A stretch of 13,351 bases of DNA from positions 1 through 13,351 of the forward strand of contig CAZIMM010000055.1 in assembly GCA_964540415.1 (NCBI GenBank), read 5' to 3'. Every line of letters starts with the position of its first letter. Position 1 is the stretch's first letter. Position numbers and translations under genes: made by a program. Below the pieces are notes generated by a model that made no database searches, had not been told where the DNA came from, and worked only from the letters and a program-made list of their open reading frames with translations. Positions 1 to 6,187 of the stretch are shown piece by piece. This stretch comes from CAZIMM01 sp964540415. Its GTDB lineage: Bacteria; Bacillota; Clostridia; Oscillospirales; Acutalibacteraceae.

Positions 1-1137
1 TACCCTACCATAGGGGGCTTTTTTGTGCTGTCTGCACAATCTGGGGCAGTTCACGCCGCAGAGGAATCCTTTGTGCTGATCAAAAACGACGGCGTTCTTC
101 CGCTCAAAAAAGAGTGGAAAAAGATTGCACTCATCGGTCCGAATTCCGCCGCACAGCAAATCGGCGGCTATTCCTCCGTGCCTAAGGGGTACAGCATACC
201 CTCAGTTTATGATGAATTAACTGCACTTCTTCCCGAGGATTGCATTGTCCGTCAGTGCAACGGCTGCACGATAACTTACGGGAGTTCAAAGTATTTCGAT
301 ATTGACGGTCAGCCGCATCTGACAACCAAGGGAGCCGCCGAGCTTGAGGATGAAACGGAGCTTGCCTCGGAGCTTGCCGAATGGAGCGATGTGATTCTAT
401 TCATCGGCGGTGACAATATTCTTACAAGCGGTGAAGGGCGCGACCGCTGTGACCTGAAGCTCAACGGGGGGCAGTGTGCACTTATCAAAAAACTTGCCGC
501 AACGGGCAAGCCCATGGCTCTTATCTGCGAAACAGGCAAACAGCTTGACATTTCTGCCGAATGTGAAGTCTGCGGCGCTGTTGCCATTGCATGGTTCGGC
601 GGCTGGCTCGGCGCAAAGGCTATTGCCGAGGCTGTTGTGGGTGAAATCTGTCCTGCGGGCCGTCTGCCTGTTTCTCTGCCGCGAAGCTCGACAAGAATCC
701 CCTGCTATTATTCAATGCTGCCCGGCAGCTCGGGAGATTTCTTTGAGGGAGAGAAGGATGCTCTTTTCGGTTTTGGACACGGGCTTTCATACACCCGGTT
801 CACATACTCTGAATTGTCTGTTGTACGCAAAGGTTTTTGCGATGTTGAGGTCGGTGTTGAAATTACAAACACCGGTGACATGGCCGGCGATGAGGTTGTT
901 CAGCTCTATATTGATGACGTGGAAAGCTCAGTTGTAACACCTCCGATGCTGCTGAAGGATTTCCGCAGAATTACTCTTGCACCAGGTGAAACAAAAAAAT
1001 TGACCTTCGACTTAGACTTTGATTCCTTTAAGCTTCTCGATTTGAAGTATAATTGGGTTGTCGAGCCCGGTGAATTCAGGATTCTGATCGGCGCCTCCTC
1101 CCGCGACATACGCTGCGAACTGAATGTCGTGTTATAA
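1..1137 (+). CDS. GH3 beta-glycosidase, 3' part (5' end outside window)
   Basis: The frame is open from base 1, so the gene begins before the window; the GTG at 25 has no convincing ribosome binding site and is probably internal. Numbered from that codon, AAEESFVLIKNDGVLPL (11-27) is the GH3 linker into the C-terminal alpha/beta sandwich, followed by IALIGPN (34-40) and GGYS (47-50). SGEGRDR (135-141) carries Glu137, aligning with the acid/base Glu of bacterial three-domain GH3 enzymes. FGFGHGLSYT and ITNTGDMAGDEVVQLY open the fibronectin-III-like domain (about 275-365), which ends in the family-typical GEFRILIGASSRDIR. The N-terminal barrel with the nucleophile Asp is missing here. Known members are beta-glucosidases or beta-xylosidases acting exo on oligosaccharides; specificity cannot be told from this half. 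A GH28-like gene follows 208 bp downstream on the same strand. Confidence 0.93.
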   Translation, partial: YPTIGGFFVLSAQSGAVHAAEESFVLIKNDGVLPLKKEWKKIALIGPNSAAQQIGGYSSVPKGYSIPSVYDELTALLPEDCIVRQCNGCTITYGSSKYFDIDGQPHLTTKGAAELEDETELASELAEWSDVILFIGGDNILTSGEGRDRCDLKLNGGQCALIKKLAATGKPMALICETGKQLDISAECEVCGAVAIAWFGGWLGAKAIAEAVVGEICPAGRLPVSLPRSSTRIPCYYSMLPGSSGDFFEGEKDALFGFGHGLSYTRFTYSELSVVRKGFCDVEVGVEITNTGDMAGDEVVQLYIDDVESSVVTPPMLLKDFRRITLAPGETKKLTFDLDFDSFKLLDLKYNWVVEPGEFRILIGASSRDIRCELNVVL

Positions 1138-1140
1138 AAT

Positions 1141-1284
1141 ACGTGTAGGTTTTTAAGGTCAGTATCTGTCCGAAACCGGTTTATGACTTCGAAAAGTTTC
1201 GGGTTCGGACGGTTTTCTGACCGATGAACATTTCAAACAATCACCGACCCGTCCCCGGAAGAATTCAAAAAGGATAAGGCGTGA
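1141..1284 (+). pseudogene. Possible relic of an AraC-family C-terminal HTH domain
   Basis: This lies between the GH3 and GH28-like genes. One frame reads KSFGFGRFSDR, then an in-frame TGA (1225-1227), then TFQTITDPSPEEFKKDKA and a TGA at 1282-1284. The second part matches the end of AraC-type DNA-binding domains (consensus F-K-K-I-T-G-M-S-P-S-E-Y/F-R-K) at about half the positions, and GFG lies at nearly the spacing expected for the second helix-turn-helix. No start codon or ribosome binding site was found and the helix region is one residue short. It therefore reads as a decayed fragment rather than a gene. The intact AraC gene at 4609-5469 is a different sequence. A chance match cannot be excluded without a profile search. 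Confidence 0.4.
1157..1222. other. Imperfect two-step inverted repeat after GH3
   Basis: GGTCAG (1157-1162) pairs with CTGACC (1217-1222). Inside it, GTCCGAAACC (1168-1177) pairs with GGGTTCGGAC (1201-1210) with one mismatch. The loop is about 23 nt and no uridine run follows, so it is not a canonical Rho-independent terminator. It could fold in the GH3 read-through transcript or be part of the decayed AraC segment it overlaps. Confidence 0.35.
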
Positions 1285-1317
1285 AATAGCTTTGCCGCAG
1301 AGGTCAAAGGGCTATTT
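1284..1317 (+). promoter_or_regulatory. Bulged stem-loop in the GH28-like leader
   Basis: AAATAGC plus TTTG (1284-1294) pairs with CAAA-GG-GCTATTT (1305-1317), an 11-bp stem with a 2-nt bulge and a 10-nt loop. It ends 15 nt before the GGGAG ribosome binding site (1332-1336) of the next gene. It could be an operator or an mRNA structure affecting initiation or stability; the sequence does not say which. Confidence 0.35.
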
Positions 1318-1345
1318 GAAACAATAACTTTGGGAGATAAAAGCT

Positions 1346-2506
1346 ATGAAAACATATATTGATGTCCGCGATTTCGGAACAACGGGTGACGGAATAACCG
1401 ACGATACACCTGCGTTCCTTGAAGCGCTTTATGAACACGGCGGAAATGTTGTTGTTCCTCCCGGAACATATATTATCGGCAAAACTCTGCGCCTGAAATC
1501 AAACACTCACATCTTCGCTTCGCCGGAGGCGCACATTATGCTTGCTCCCGGTGCGCAGCACTCGCGTTTTGATTTTTTGCTGACAAATGACGACCCGGTT
1601 AACGGCAACGAAAACATAAGCATAACCGGCGGAATATGGGACGGCAACAGTGCAGGAAACGACAGGGGCAGGGATATGTTTAACCCGGAGGCAACCACGG
1701 GTGCGCTGTTCAGCTTTTTGAATGTGAATAACCTTTCTCTTGCTGACATTACACTTAAAAATCCTTTATGTTATTACATGAGATTTTGCAAAGCAGATTC
1801 GGTAAAAATAGAAAACATCCGCTTCAATTCCGAGGGTTGCCACTTGAATCAGGACGGAATACATCTTGCCGGCTTTTGCTCAAACTTTGTTATTCGCAAT
1901 TTGTATGGTACGGCAGGCTCTCCAGGAGATGATTTTATCGCAATCAACGCCGACGATTATTTGTTAAGGCAGGAAAACTTTGATATGCTCAACGGCGATG
2001 TAGATAACGTTCTGGTCGAAAACATATATTCCGAAAACTGCCATTGTTTTGTGCGGCTTTTGAGTGTCTCATCAAGAATCAGCAATGTAACGATAAATAA
2101 TGTTTCCGGGCATTGCAGGGGCAATGTGATAAACATGGATGCCGGCAGATATTGCCGTACCCCGCTGTTTGACTCAAATGACCCTGTCAATAAAAGCGGT
2201 GTGGGCTTCATTGAAAATGTAAAAGTGAGCAATGTTTCAATCGGCAGAGAATCAGTGGTCAATGAACCGTATTTTATGTTGGAAACCAATTGCAGCGGCT
2301 TTTCGGTCAATAATTATGTTGCAGACTGCGGCTGTGTCGGGCCGACTGTTTCAATAAAAAACCTGAGCGAGCATACTGTGAGTATATGTTCCAAATCACC
2401 GAACAGTTGTCAAAACATGATTTTGAAAAACGGAGACGCCTTAATGCTTGATTTGTTAAGGTTTTCAAGCCTCGAGTTAAATAAAAATCCAGGCTCTTCT
2501 TTTTAA
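1346..2506 (+). CDS. GH28-like right-handed beta-helix protein (pectin-degrading type)
   Basis: The 386 residues open with YIDVRDFGTTGDGITDDTPA, the hallmark start of pectate-lyase-3/GH28-type beta-helix proteins. VVVPPGTYIIGKTLRLKSN (35-53) and GGIWDGN (95-101) are typical early coils. NQDGIHLAG (168-176) and SPGDDFIAI (192-200) correspond to the GH28 N-x-D-G and D-D motifs that carry the catalytic Asp residues. The usual G-H-G and R-I-K motifs are not intact: CHC (232-234) sits where G-H-G is expected and no clear R-I-K follows. No signal peptide is visible, so action is likely cytoplasmic, on imported oligogalacturonide- or rhamnogalacturonan-like fragments (inference). ATG 1346 is supported by GGGAG at 1332-1336, spacing 9. 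The gene follows GH3 on the same strand and ends in a clear terminator. It may be an exo-acting or lyase-like paralogue rather than a true polygalacturonase. Confidence 0.85.
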   Translation: MKTYIDVRDFGTTGDGITDDTPAFLEALYEHGGNVVVPPGTYIIGKTLRLKSNTHIFASPEAHIMLAPGAQHSRFDFLLTNDDPVNGNENISITGGIWDGNSAGNDRGRDMFNPEATTGALFSFLNVNNLSLADITLKNPLCYYMRFCKADSVKIENIRFNSEGCHLNQDGIHLAGFCSNFVIRNLYGTAGSPGDDFIAINADDYLLRQENFDMLNGDVDNVLVENIYSENCHCFVRLLSVSSRISNVTINNVSGHCRGNVINMDAGRYCRTPLFDSNDPVNKSGVGFIENVKVSNVSIGRESVVNEPYFMLETNCSGFSVNNYVADCGCVGPTVSIKNLSEHTVSICSKSPNSCQNMILKNGDALMLDLLRFSSLELNKNPGSSF

Positions 2507-2525
2507 TTGAAAACGCCGAAAGCAG

Positions 2526-2557
2526 AAACAACGGTCGGAAAATCCGGCCGTTGTTTT
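2526..2557. terminator. Hairpin terminator shared by convergent genes
   Basis: AAACAACGGTCGG (2526-2538) pairs over 13 bp (one G-T) with CCGGCCGTTGTTT (2544-2556) around a 5-nt loop. T-rich flanks on both strands fit termination of the GH28-like gene (plus) and of the symporter gene (minus). Confidence 0.82.
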
Positions 2558-2636
2558 CATACATATGACTTTTTGAATCTGATTGATAAAAATAATTTGC
2601 ATTGCATTCTGCAAAACAACCGTAAAAGCTGTCAAA

Positions 2637-4256
2637 TCAATTAACCGTTGTTTCGGCTTTTTCATGCTCAATCATTTCAATCACTGCAGAGAGCTCTTCG
2701 GGAAGCTCCTTTTCCTTTGCAATGAGCGCCCTGCGCGCGTTCAGGTCAACATACATTTTTTCCCGCTTCTCTCCGACGAGGTCATAGAAGAAATATGGGA
2801 TTGTTCCCACAATGCGCGGCAGAACTTCAAAGGCGCAGTAAAGGAACAAAACTTTTCTGTAGACAACCTTGCTTCCCTGCGCCCAGGGCGTCATGGGAAT
2901 CGTCGGGTCATAGCCGGACCACTTGAAGACTGCTATTGTCATCAACGCATTAAGCGGCGCGGTTACGTTTCTAATGAGATTTGTCAGAAGGCCGATTGTT
3001 CCGTCCGGGCGTTCGCCGGTTACATATTCGGTGTAATCGTTTATCTCTCTGCCGATTTCGGCGGTGAAGATTTCTGCCGGTGCGTTGTTTATGGCGTCGA
3101 GCCCATAGCCCAAAGCAAAAATCGAGCCGACAATCCACGATTTGTCAATAAAGAATCTGCCCGCAAGCCATTTGAAAAGGCCGGTCAGCATGTCCCAGTA
3201 ATTTAAGGTTATCAGCGCGTTTCGATTATTATGCTTAAACAGCTTTTGGAATTTGGGTATAAAAGCAAGACTGATCGGATTAATTATATTAAACGGCATA
3301 TAAAACAGAAAGCTCTTGAATGCCCCGCCGAAAATTTCGAGCTGAGTCACAACATCCCAGGAGAAACCTCCGCCGCTCCACCAGCTTGTGGAAAAGGCTG
3401 CAATGAAGTTTCTCATGGCATACTTGTTTTTCAGAATGTAAAACATGGTTTTTGTGACCGGGGCGGGTTTTGGCTGAAGAATTATTCTTTCACGGCAACC
3501 CACTGCCATCGACATATTGCCGGCAATTCCCATGATCGCACAAAAACAGCCCAGCACCGCAAAAATCGTCGGCATTGAAATGTTTGTTATTCCCCACCTG
3601 TTGAGGTCCTGAAGCGGCATAAAAATTGTGAAAACAATGTTTGCGCCGAACTGTCCGGCATAGCTTTGAACAACGCCCATTGTTATTCTGTCTTTTGGGT
3701 TGGGAGTCATCAGCGTTGTCATATTGTTTCTCGGAAGCCCAAAAATTGTTGAAAAGGTTTCCTGAACAAACAAGGTTACAAACAGAAAAATAATCTTTTT
3801 CGGGTCATCCGTTGCGTCGCTTGTAAAGAACAAGGCGCCGCTGTATAGGATAGCGGTTGATAAAAAATAGGGAACAGGCGTGAACAGAAGGTATGGCCTG
3901 GCCTTGCCCCAGCGGGTGCGTGTTCTGTCATAAACAATGCCCATGAGAGGGTCATTGAGAACGTCATAGATTCCGATGAGAGTCAGAATTGCCGTGACAT
4001 ATACCATGTCAATTTTCAGTACGCTCACAAAATACAGGGTTCTGTAAGCGCCCAGCGCGGAAAAAAGCTTTGTGGCAAGCTCCGCCACGGCGGGGAAAGC
4101 CATCTCCTTCACCGTAAGTACAGGTGTATTAAACATTTCTGCCGCAAGCCTCTTATGAGCCTTCAGCTTTTCCTGCCCGATCTTTGCCGCAGAATTCTGC
4201 TCGGCTTCGAAGAGTTTTCTTACAACGGCTGTTACTTCAGCTTCTTTTTCGCTCAA
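2637..4256 (-). CDS. GPH-family sugar:cation symporter (MelB-like, MFS_2)
   Basis: This 539-residue, roughly 12-pass membrane protein would import glycosides or oligosaccharides with a coupling cation. Diagnostic motifs are GIYDVLNDPLMG (95-106), where Asp98 and Asp102 match the MelB cation-site aspartates, and DRTRTRWGKARPYLLF (110-125), the family's loop 2-3 signature. AEIGREINDYTEYVTGERPDG-like sequence (399-419) is the conserved central/C-terminal loop motif. It is about 60-70 residues longer than MelB, with a charged helical N-terminal extension (1-45) and a charged C-terminal tail (about 495-539), both presumably cytosolic. The start is TTG (4254-4256), supported by GAGAGG 8 nt upstream. 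It lies downstream of the AraC gene on the same strand, which suggests AraC control, though a 352-bp gap leaves room for its own promoter. Transported substrate unknown. Confidence 0.92.
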   Translation of the reverse strand: MSEKEAEVTAVVRKLFEAEQNSAAKIGQEKLKAHKRLAAEMFNTPVLTVKEMAFPAVAELATKLFSALGAYRTLYFVSVLKIDMVYVTAILTLIGIYDVLNDPLMGIVYDRTRTRWGKARPYLLFTPVPYFLSTAILYSGALFFTSDATDDPKKIIFLFVTLFVQETFSTIFGLPRNNMTTLMTPNPKDRITMGVVQSYAGQFGANIVFTIFMPLQDLNRWGITNISMPTIFAVLGCFCAIMGIAGNMSMAVGCRERIILQPKPAPVTKTMFYILKNKYAMRNFIAAFSTSWWSGGGFSWDVVTQLEIFGGAFKSFLFYMPFNIINPISLAFIPKFQKLFKHNNRNALITLNYWDMLTGLFKWLAGRFFIDKSWIVGSIFALGYGLDAINNAPAEIFTAEIGREINDYTEYVTGERPDGTIGLLTNLIRNVTAPLNALMTIAVFKWSGYDPTIPMTPWAQGSKVVYRKVLFLYCAFEVLPRIVGTIPYFFYDLVGEKREKMYVDLNARRALIAKEKELPEELSAVIEMIEHEKAETTVN

Positions 4257-4264
4257 TGTATCAA

Positions 4265-4269
4265 CCTCT
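4265..4269 (-). promoter_or_regulatory. RBS that fixes the symporter TTG start
   Basis: AGAGG on the minus strand lies 8 nt before the TTG at 4254-4256. No ATG or GTG in frame has comparable support. Confidence 0.65.
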
Positions 4270-4327
4270 CTTTCTTTATAAAGAGTTTTTATATATTTTT
4301 CTGCAACGCATATGTTCCCTGCCGGTT

Positions 4328-4474
4328 TTATTTCTTGAAAAGGGCAAGGAATTCAGTAAACAGCATTTTGAAAAACGCAAAAAGAGTATCGAAAAGCCCC
4401 GGCTCATCAATCGGCTTGAGGAGGCTGAGGTTAAGCTCTTCCGACTGCGCACAATGGCATAGGCAACATTTTCT
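4328..4474 (-). pseudogene. Possible relict C-terminal reading frame between AraC and symporter
   Basis: The 352-bp gap 4257-4608 holds no intact gene. On the minus strand, 48 codons without a plausible start read AQSEELNLSLLKPIDEP, then GLFDTLFAFFKMLFTEF and LALFKK, then a stop. The composition is protein-like: an acidic linker followed by an amphipathic, Phe-rich tail of the sort seen at the C-terminus of some clostridial secreted proteins (recalled, not searched). Upstream, another frame reads VSAEIHEENVAYAIV, which might be the same protein after a frameshift. It could be a decayed gene or chance. The rest of the gap has only a small GTCCG/CGGAC hairpin at 4527-4542. Confidence 0.25.
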
Positions 4475-4608
4475 TCATGTATTTCCGCGCTTACCGGGAA
4501 AGCGAAGGAAAAATGTATTTTACGCCGTCCGGTTGAGCGGACATATTTCTTTCATCGGTTTCATCTCATAAATTGATTTTTAACTGCCCATGCGTTTCCT
4601 TTTGTTTA

Positions 4609-5469
4609 TTAAATTGAAAGGCATTTGCCGGTTCTGTGCTGCCGCCTGAACTCCTGTGGTGTCAGCAAATTCACTTTTTTGAACGCATTTATAAAGCTTG
4701 TAACATATTTCCAGCCAAGCTGCTGTGAAATCTCGCTCACCTTCAAATCGGTATACAGCAGCATATTCGCTGCGCCGGCTATTCTTTTTTCAATCAAATA
4801 TTCCTGCAGCGTTATACCGAACTGCTTTTTGAAGCAGCGACATATATATTCGTGTGAATAACCGGTTGCGGCGGCAACAACCGAAACCTCTGCAGGAAGG
4901 CAGTTCGGATTTTGGAGAACCTGCATAAGCTTTTCGATGCAATCGGGGTATTTTTCCGGTCTTTTCTCCGCGCAGACAATATACCGGCTGATAAGCTCAC
5001 ACATTATCACCCTTTCCGACGCCTGAGCGGTTGTGGGGCGGGAAATGCATTGACGGATGATTGCTGCAAGCCGCGTGATCAAATCACCGAAAAAATCAGG
5101 AGGCAGCACAATGCGCGGCAGTTCCGCCGCCTGAACAATGCTGTCGTACAAACCAGGCTGCAGGAAGCCGCAAACATATTTAAAATTCTCTGCCTTGATA
5201 TATACATCCCACCAGAGGTGGTTCTCGCTGACCGGCACAGCCGAATGCGTGTCTCCGGGGCGAAGCAAAAACATTTCCCCTTTTTCAGGTTCAACCTCGT
5301 TCCCGTTGACGCTGTGAAGAAATCCGTTTTCGCAAACAAGCATAATTTCAAAATAAAGGTGTGTGTGCGGTATCAGGCAACCTGAAGTGTTCACCGCCGC
5401 AAAAGGCGGCGTGTTTTCAAAAACCGAGACCGGAACGGAGACTTTTTCATTTTCCGGTATATTGTTCAA
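4609..5469 (-). CDS. AraC-family transcriptional regulator
   Basis: A 286-residue regulator with an N-terminal cupin-type sensor and a C-terminal double helix-turn-helix. Counting from the alternative GTG (5493), HTHLYFEIMLV (43-53) and RPGDTHSAVP (78-87) are the cupin signatures of AraC ligand-binding domains. VSVVAAATGYSHEYICRCFKK (about 203-223) is the first HTH and LKVSEISQQLGW to NAFKKVNLLTPQEFRRQ (250-285) is the second HTH and its trailing helix. I chose TTG (5467-5469) because GGAGG lies 9 nt upstream; the longer GTG start at 5493 puts that GGAGG inside the gene and lacks its own. Members usually activate sugar genes when they bind a saccharide. It is divergent from the PHP gene and upstream of the symporter, its probable targets by position. 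Confidence 0.92.
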   Translation of the reverse strand: MNNIPENEKVSVPVSVFENTPPFAAVNTSGCLIPHTHLYFEIMLVCENGFLHSVNGNEVEPEKGEMFLLRPGDTHSAVPVSENHLWWDVYIKAENFKYVCGFLQPGLYDSIVQAAELPRIVLPPDFFGDLITRLAAIIRQCISRPTTAQASERVIMCELISRYIVCAEKRPEKYPDCIEKLMQVLQNPNCLPAEVSVVAAATGYSHEYICRCFKKQFGITLQEYLIEKRIAGAANMLLYTDLKVSEISQQLGWKYVTSFINAFKKVNLLTPQEFRRQHRTGKCLSI

Positions 5470-5478
5470 ATAATAAAA

Positions 5479-5483
5479 CCTCC
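5479..5483 (-). promoter_or_regulatory. RBS deciding the AraC start
   Basis: GGAGG on the minus strand lies 9 nt before TTG 5467-5469. It falls inside the reading frame if GTG 5493 is used, which argues for the shorter protein. Confidence 0.65.
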
Positions 5484-5603
5484 GTAATGTCACTTTGCAA
5501 TGCTTTGTTCATTTGGCTAAACAACAATGATTTGAGGCGTTTTAAAATTGGCCGGTGTATTCTTGCTCTGAGGAAAAAATCAAATAAAAAATATGATAGC
5601 CCG

Positions 5604-5621
5604 CATATAATTATTTATATG
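5604..5621. promoter_or_regulatory. Perfect inverted repeat in the AraC leader
   Basis: CATATAA (5604-5610), TTAT, TTATATG (5615-5621) form a perfect 7-bp inverted repeat about 15-32 nt downstream of the predicted AraC transcript start. It overlaps the -35 of a weaker rightward promoter. Possible operator; AT-rich sequence makes chance palindromes commoner. Confidence 0.35.
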
Positions 5622-5639
5622 AAAAACAATATTTATAAT
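5611..5639 (+). promoter_or_regulatory. Candidate rightward promoter
   Basis: TATAAT (5634-5639) is a perfect -10, but the TTATTT 17 nt upstream is a poor -35. It would drive a transcript through the mini-ORF at 5811 toward the hairpin at 5871-5908. The AT-rich setting makes this tentative. Confidence 0.3.
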
Positions 5640-5642
5640 GCG

Positions 5643-5671
5643 ATTGTAACATAGAGAGTCTTTTCTTGCAA
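5643..5671 (-). promoter_or_regulatory. Candidate AraC promoter
   Basis: On the minus strand, TTGCAA (5666-5671) and TACAAT (5643-5648) are separated by 17 nt, with an extended -10 TG (TGTTACAAT). Predicted start is near 5636, giving a leader of about 165 nt before the AraC TTG. Confidence 0.55.
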
Positions 5672-5698
5672 GCAAAAAAGATTAATTTTTAAAACATG

Positions 5699-5736
5699 TC
5701 AAATTATAATTATTCGTCAAAGCGAAAAGTCAAATT
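5699..5736 (+). repeat. Three GTCAAA direct repeats upstream of AraC promoter
   Basis: GTCAAATT (5699), GTCAAAG (5716) and GTCAAATT (5729) occur within 38 bp, just upstream of the predicted AraC -35. AraC-type proteins often bind direct half-sites, so these are candidate autoregulatory sites. The 17- and 13-bp steps are not a uniform helical phase. Confidence 0.3.
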
Positions 5737-5810
5737 TCTGTAATTCAAAAGCGAGACATATGTGAAAATATCAGTCAGAAAAGGCGGCTTACACCGGAAG
5801 GATAATTAAG

Positions 5811-5891
5811 ATGTCGGATTGTCCGAAATGCGGACATAAGCCCGGATTATCAGATTTAATTAGGAATTGCCCCGAAACATTTCGTCCATGA
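5811..5891 (+). CDS. 26-codon zinc-knuckle mini-ORF
   Basis: ATG 5811 is preceded by GGAAGGAT (5797-5804). The product begins MSDCPKCGHKPGLSDLIRN and ends CPETFRP, 26 residues in all. CPKCGHK is a textbook zinc-ribbon half-site; the second half has one Cys (CPET instead of a CPxCG), so a full four-Cys ribbon is not made. It may be the eroded remnant of a small CxxC-about 15-CxxC zinc-ribbon protein or a leader peptide, since its stop lies inside the loop of a terminator-like hairpin. A second frame starts at the overlapping ATG 5888 and runs to 6058 without recognisable features. Function unknown. Confidence 0.35.
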   Translation: MSDCPKCGHKPGLSDLIRNCPETFRP

Positions 5892-5908
5892 AAAGGCTTC
5901 GGGTTTTT
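5871..5908 (+). terminator. Terminator-like hairpin over the mini-ORF stop
   Basis: CCCGAA (5871-5876) pairs with TTCGGG (5898-5903), with an inner TTTC/GAAA pairing, followed directly by TTTTT (5904-5908). CCCGGA (5841-5846) could compete for the same TTCGGG strand, an attenuator-like option. Downstream is the PHP gene, which has its own candidate promoter. Confidence 0.4.
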
Positions 5909-6049
5909 ATTACCGATATAGGCTGTCATTTTCCCATTAAAATACAGCACTCATATGTTTCTGTTCCGCATTTGGGATTAAGCACGCCGGATCGAAACAA
6001 AAATGTTAAAGAACCGTGGACTAATATAAGACTTCGACAGAATATGATA

Positions 6050-6078
6050 TTGCTTTAAACGGTTGTATATGATATAGT
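6050..6078 (+). promoter_or_regulatory. Candidate promoter of the PHP operon
   Basis: TTGCTT (6050-6055) and TATAGT (6073-6078) are 17 nt apart. Predicted start is near 6085, leaving about 100 nt of leader before ATG 6188. Confidence 0.45.
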
Positions 6079-6086
6079 TGAAGCAA

Positions 6087-6123
6087 CATATGCGGTCGGA
6101 ACGTGAGCTCAATTCGGCATATG
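6087..6123. promoter_or_regulatory. Nested palindromes at the PHP transcript start (candidate operator)
   Basis: CATATGC (6087-6093) and GCATATG (6117-6123) form an inverted repeat. Their CATATG cores are 31 bp apart, about three helical turns. The perfect palindrome TGAGCTCA (6104-6111) lies near the centre. The position at or just after the predicted transcript start suits a repressor site or mRNA hairpin. Confidence 0.4.
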
Positions 6124-6187
6124 CATTTTGAGCCTTGTTCATTCAAAACATCTGAAACTGTGACAAAAAATCAGGGGGCTGGCAAAC

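Noticed and set aside
2508..2522. Possible catabolite-response (cre) element TGAAAACGCCGAAA
   Set aside because: Two mismatches to the consensus at key positions and it lies after a gene end, not at a promoter.
2583..3206. Plus-strand 207-codon frame opposite the symporter
   Set aside because: Antisense to conserved transporter codons, no motif and no ribosome binding site.
4527..5835. Recurring GTCCG/CGGAC mini-hairpins (4527-4542 and 5821-5835)
   Set aside because: Five-bp inverted repeats with short loops are expected several times per kilobase by chance; loops differ and flanks share nothing.
5800..5960. Minus-strand frame reading MTAYIGNKNPKPFHGRN onward, opposite the mini-ORF
   Set aside because: No ribosome binding site or family resemblance; the plus-strand frame has both a ribosome binding site and a CPKCGHK motif.
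5888..6058. Plus-strand frame after the mini-ORF (MKRLRVFITDIG onward)
   Set aside because: ATGA overlap with the mini-ORF is suggestive, but the first bases sit in the hairpin and the sequence shows no domain or plausible composition.
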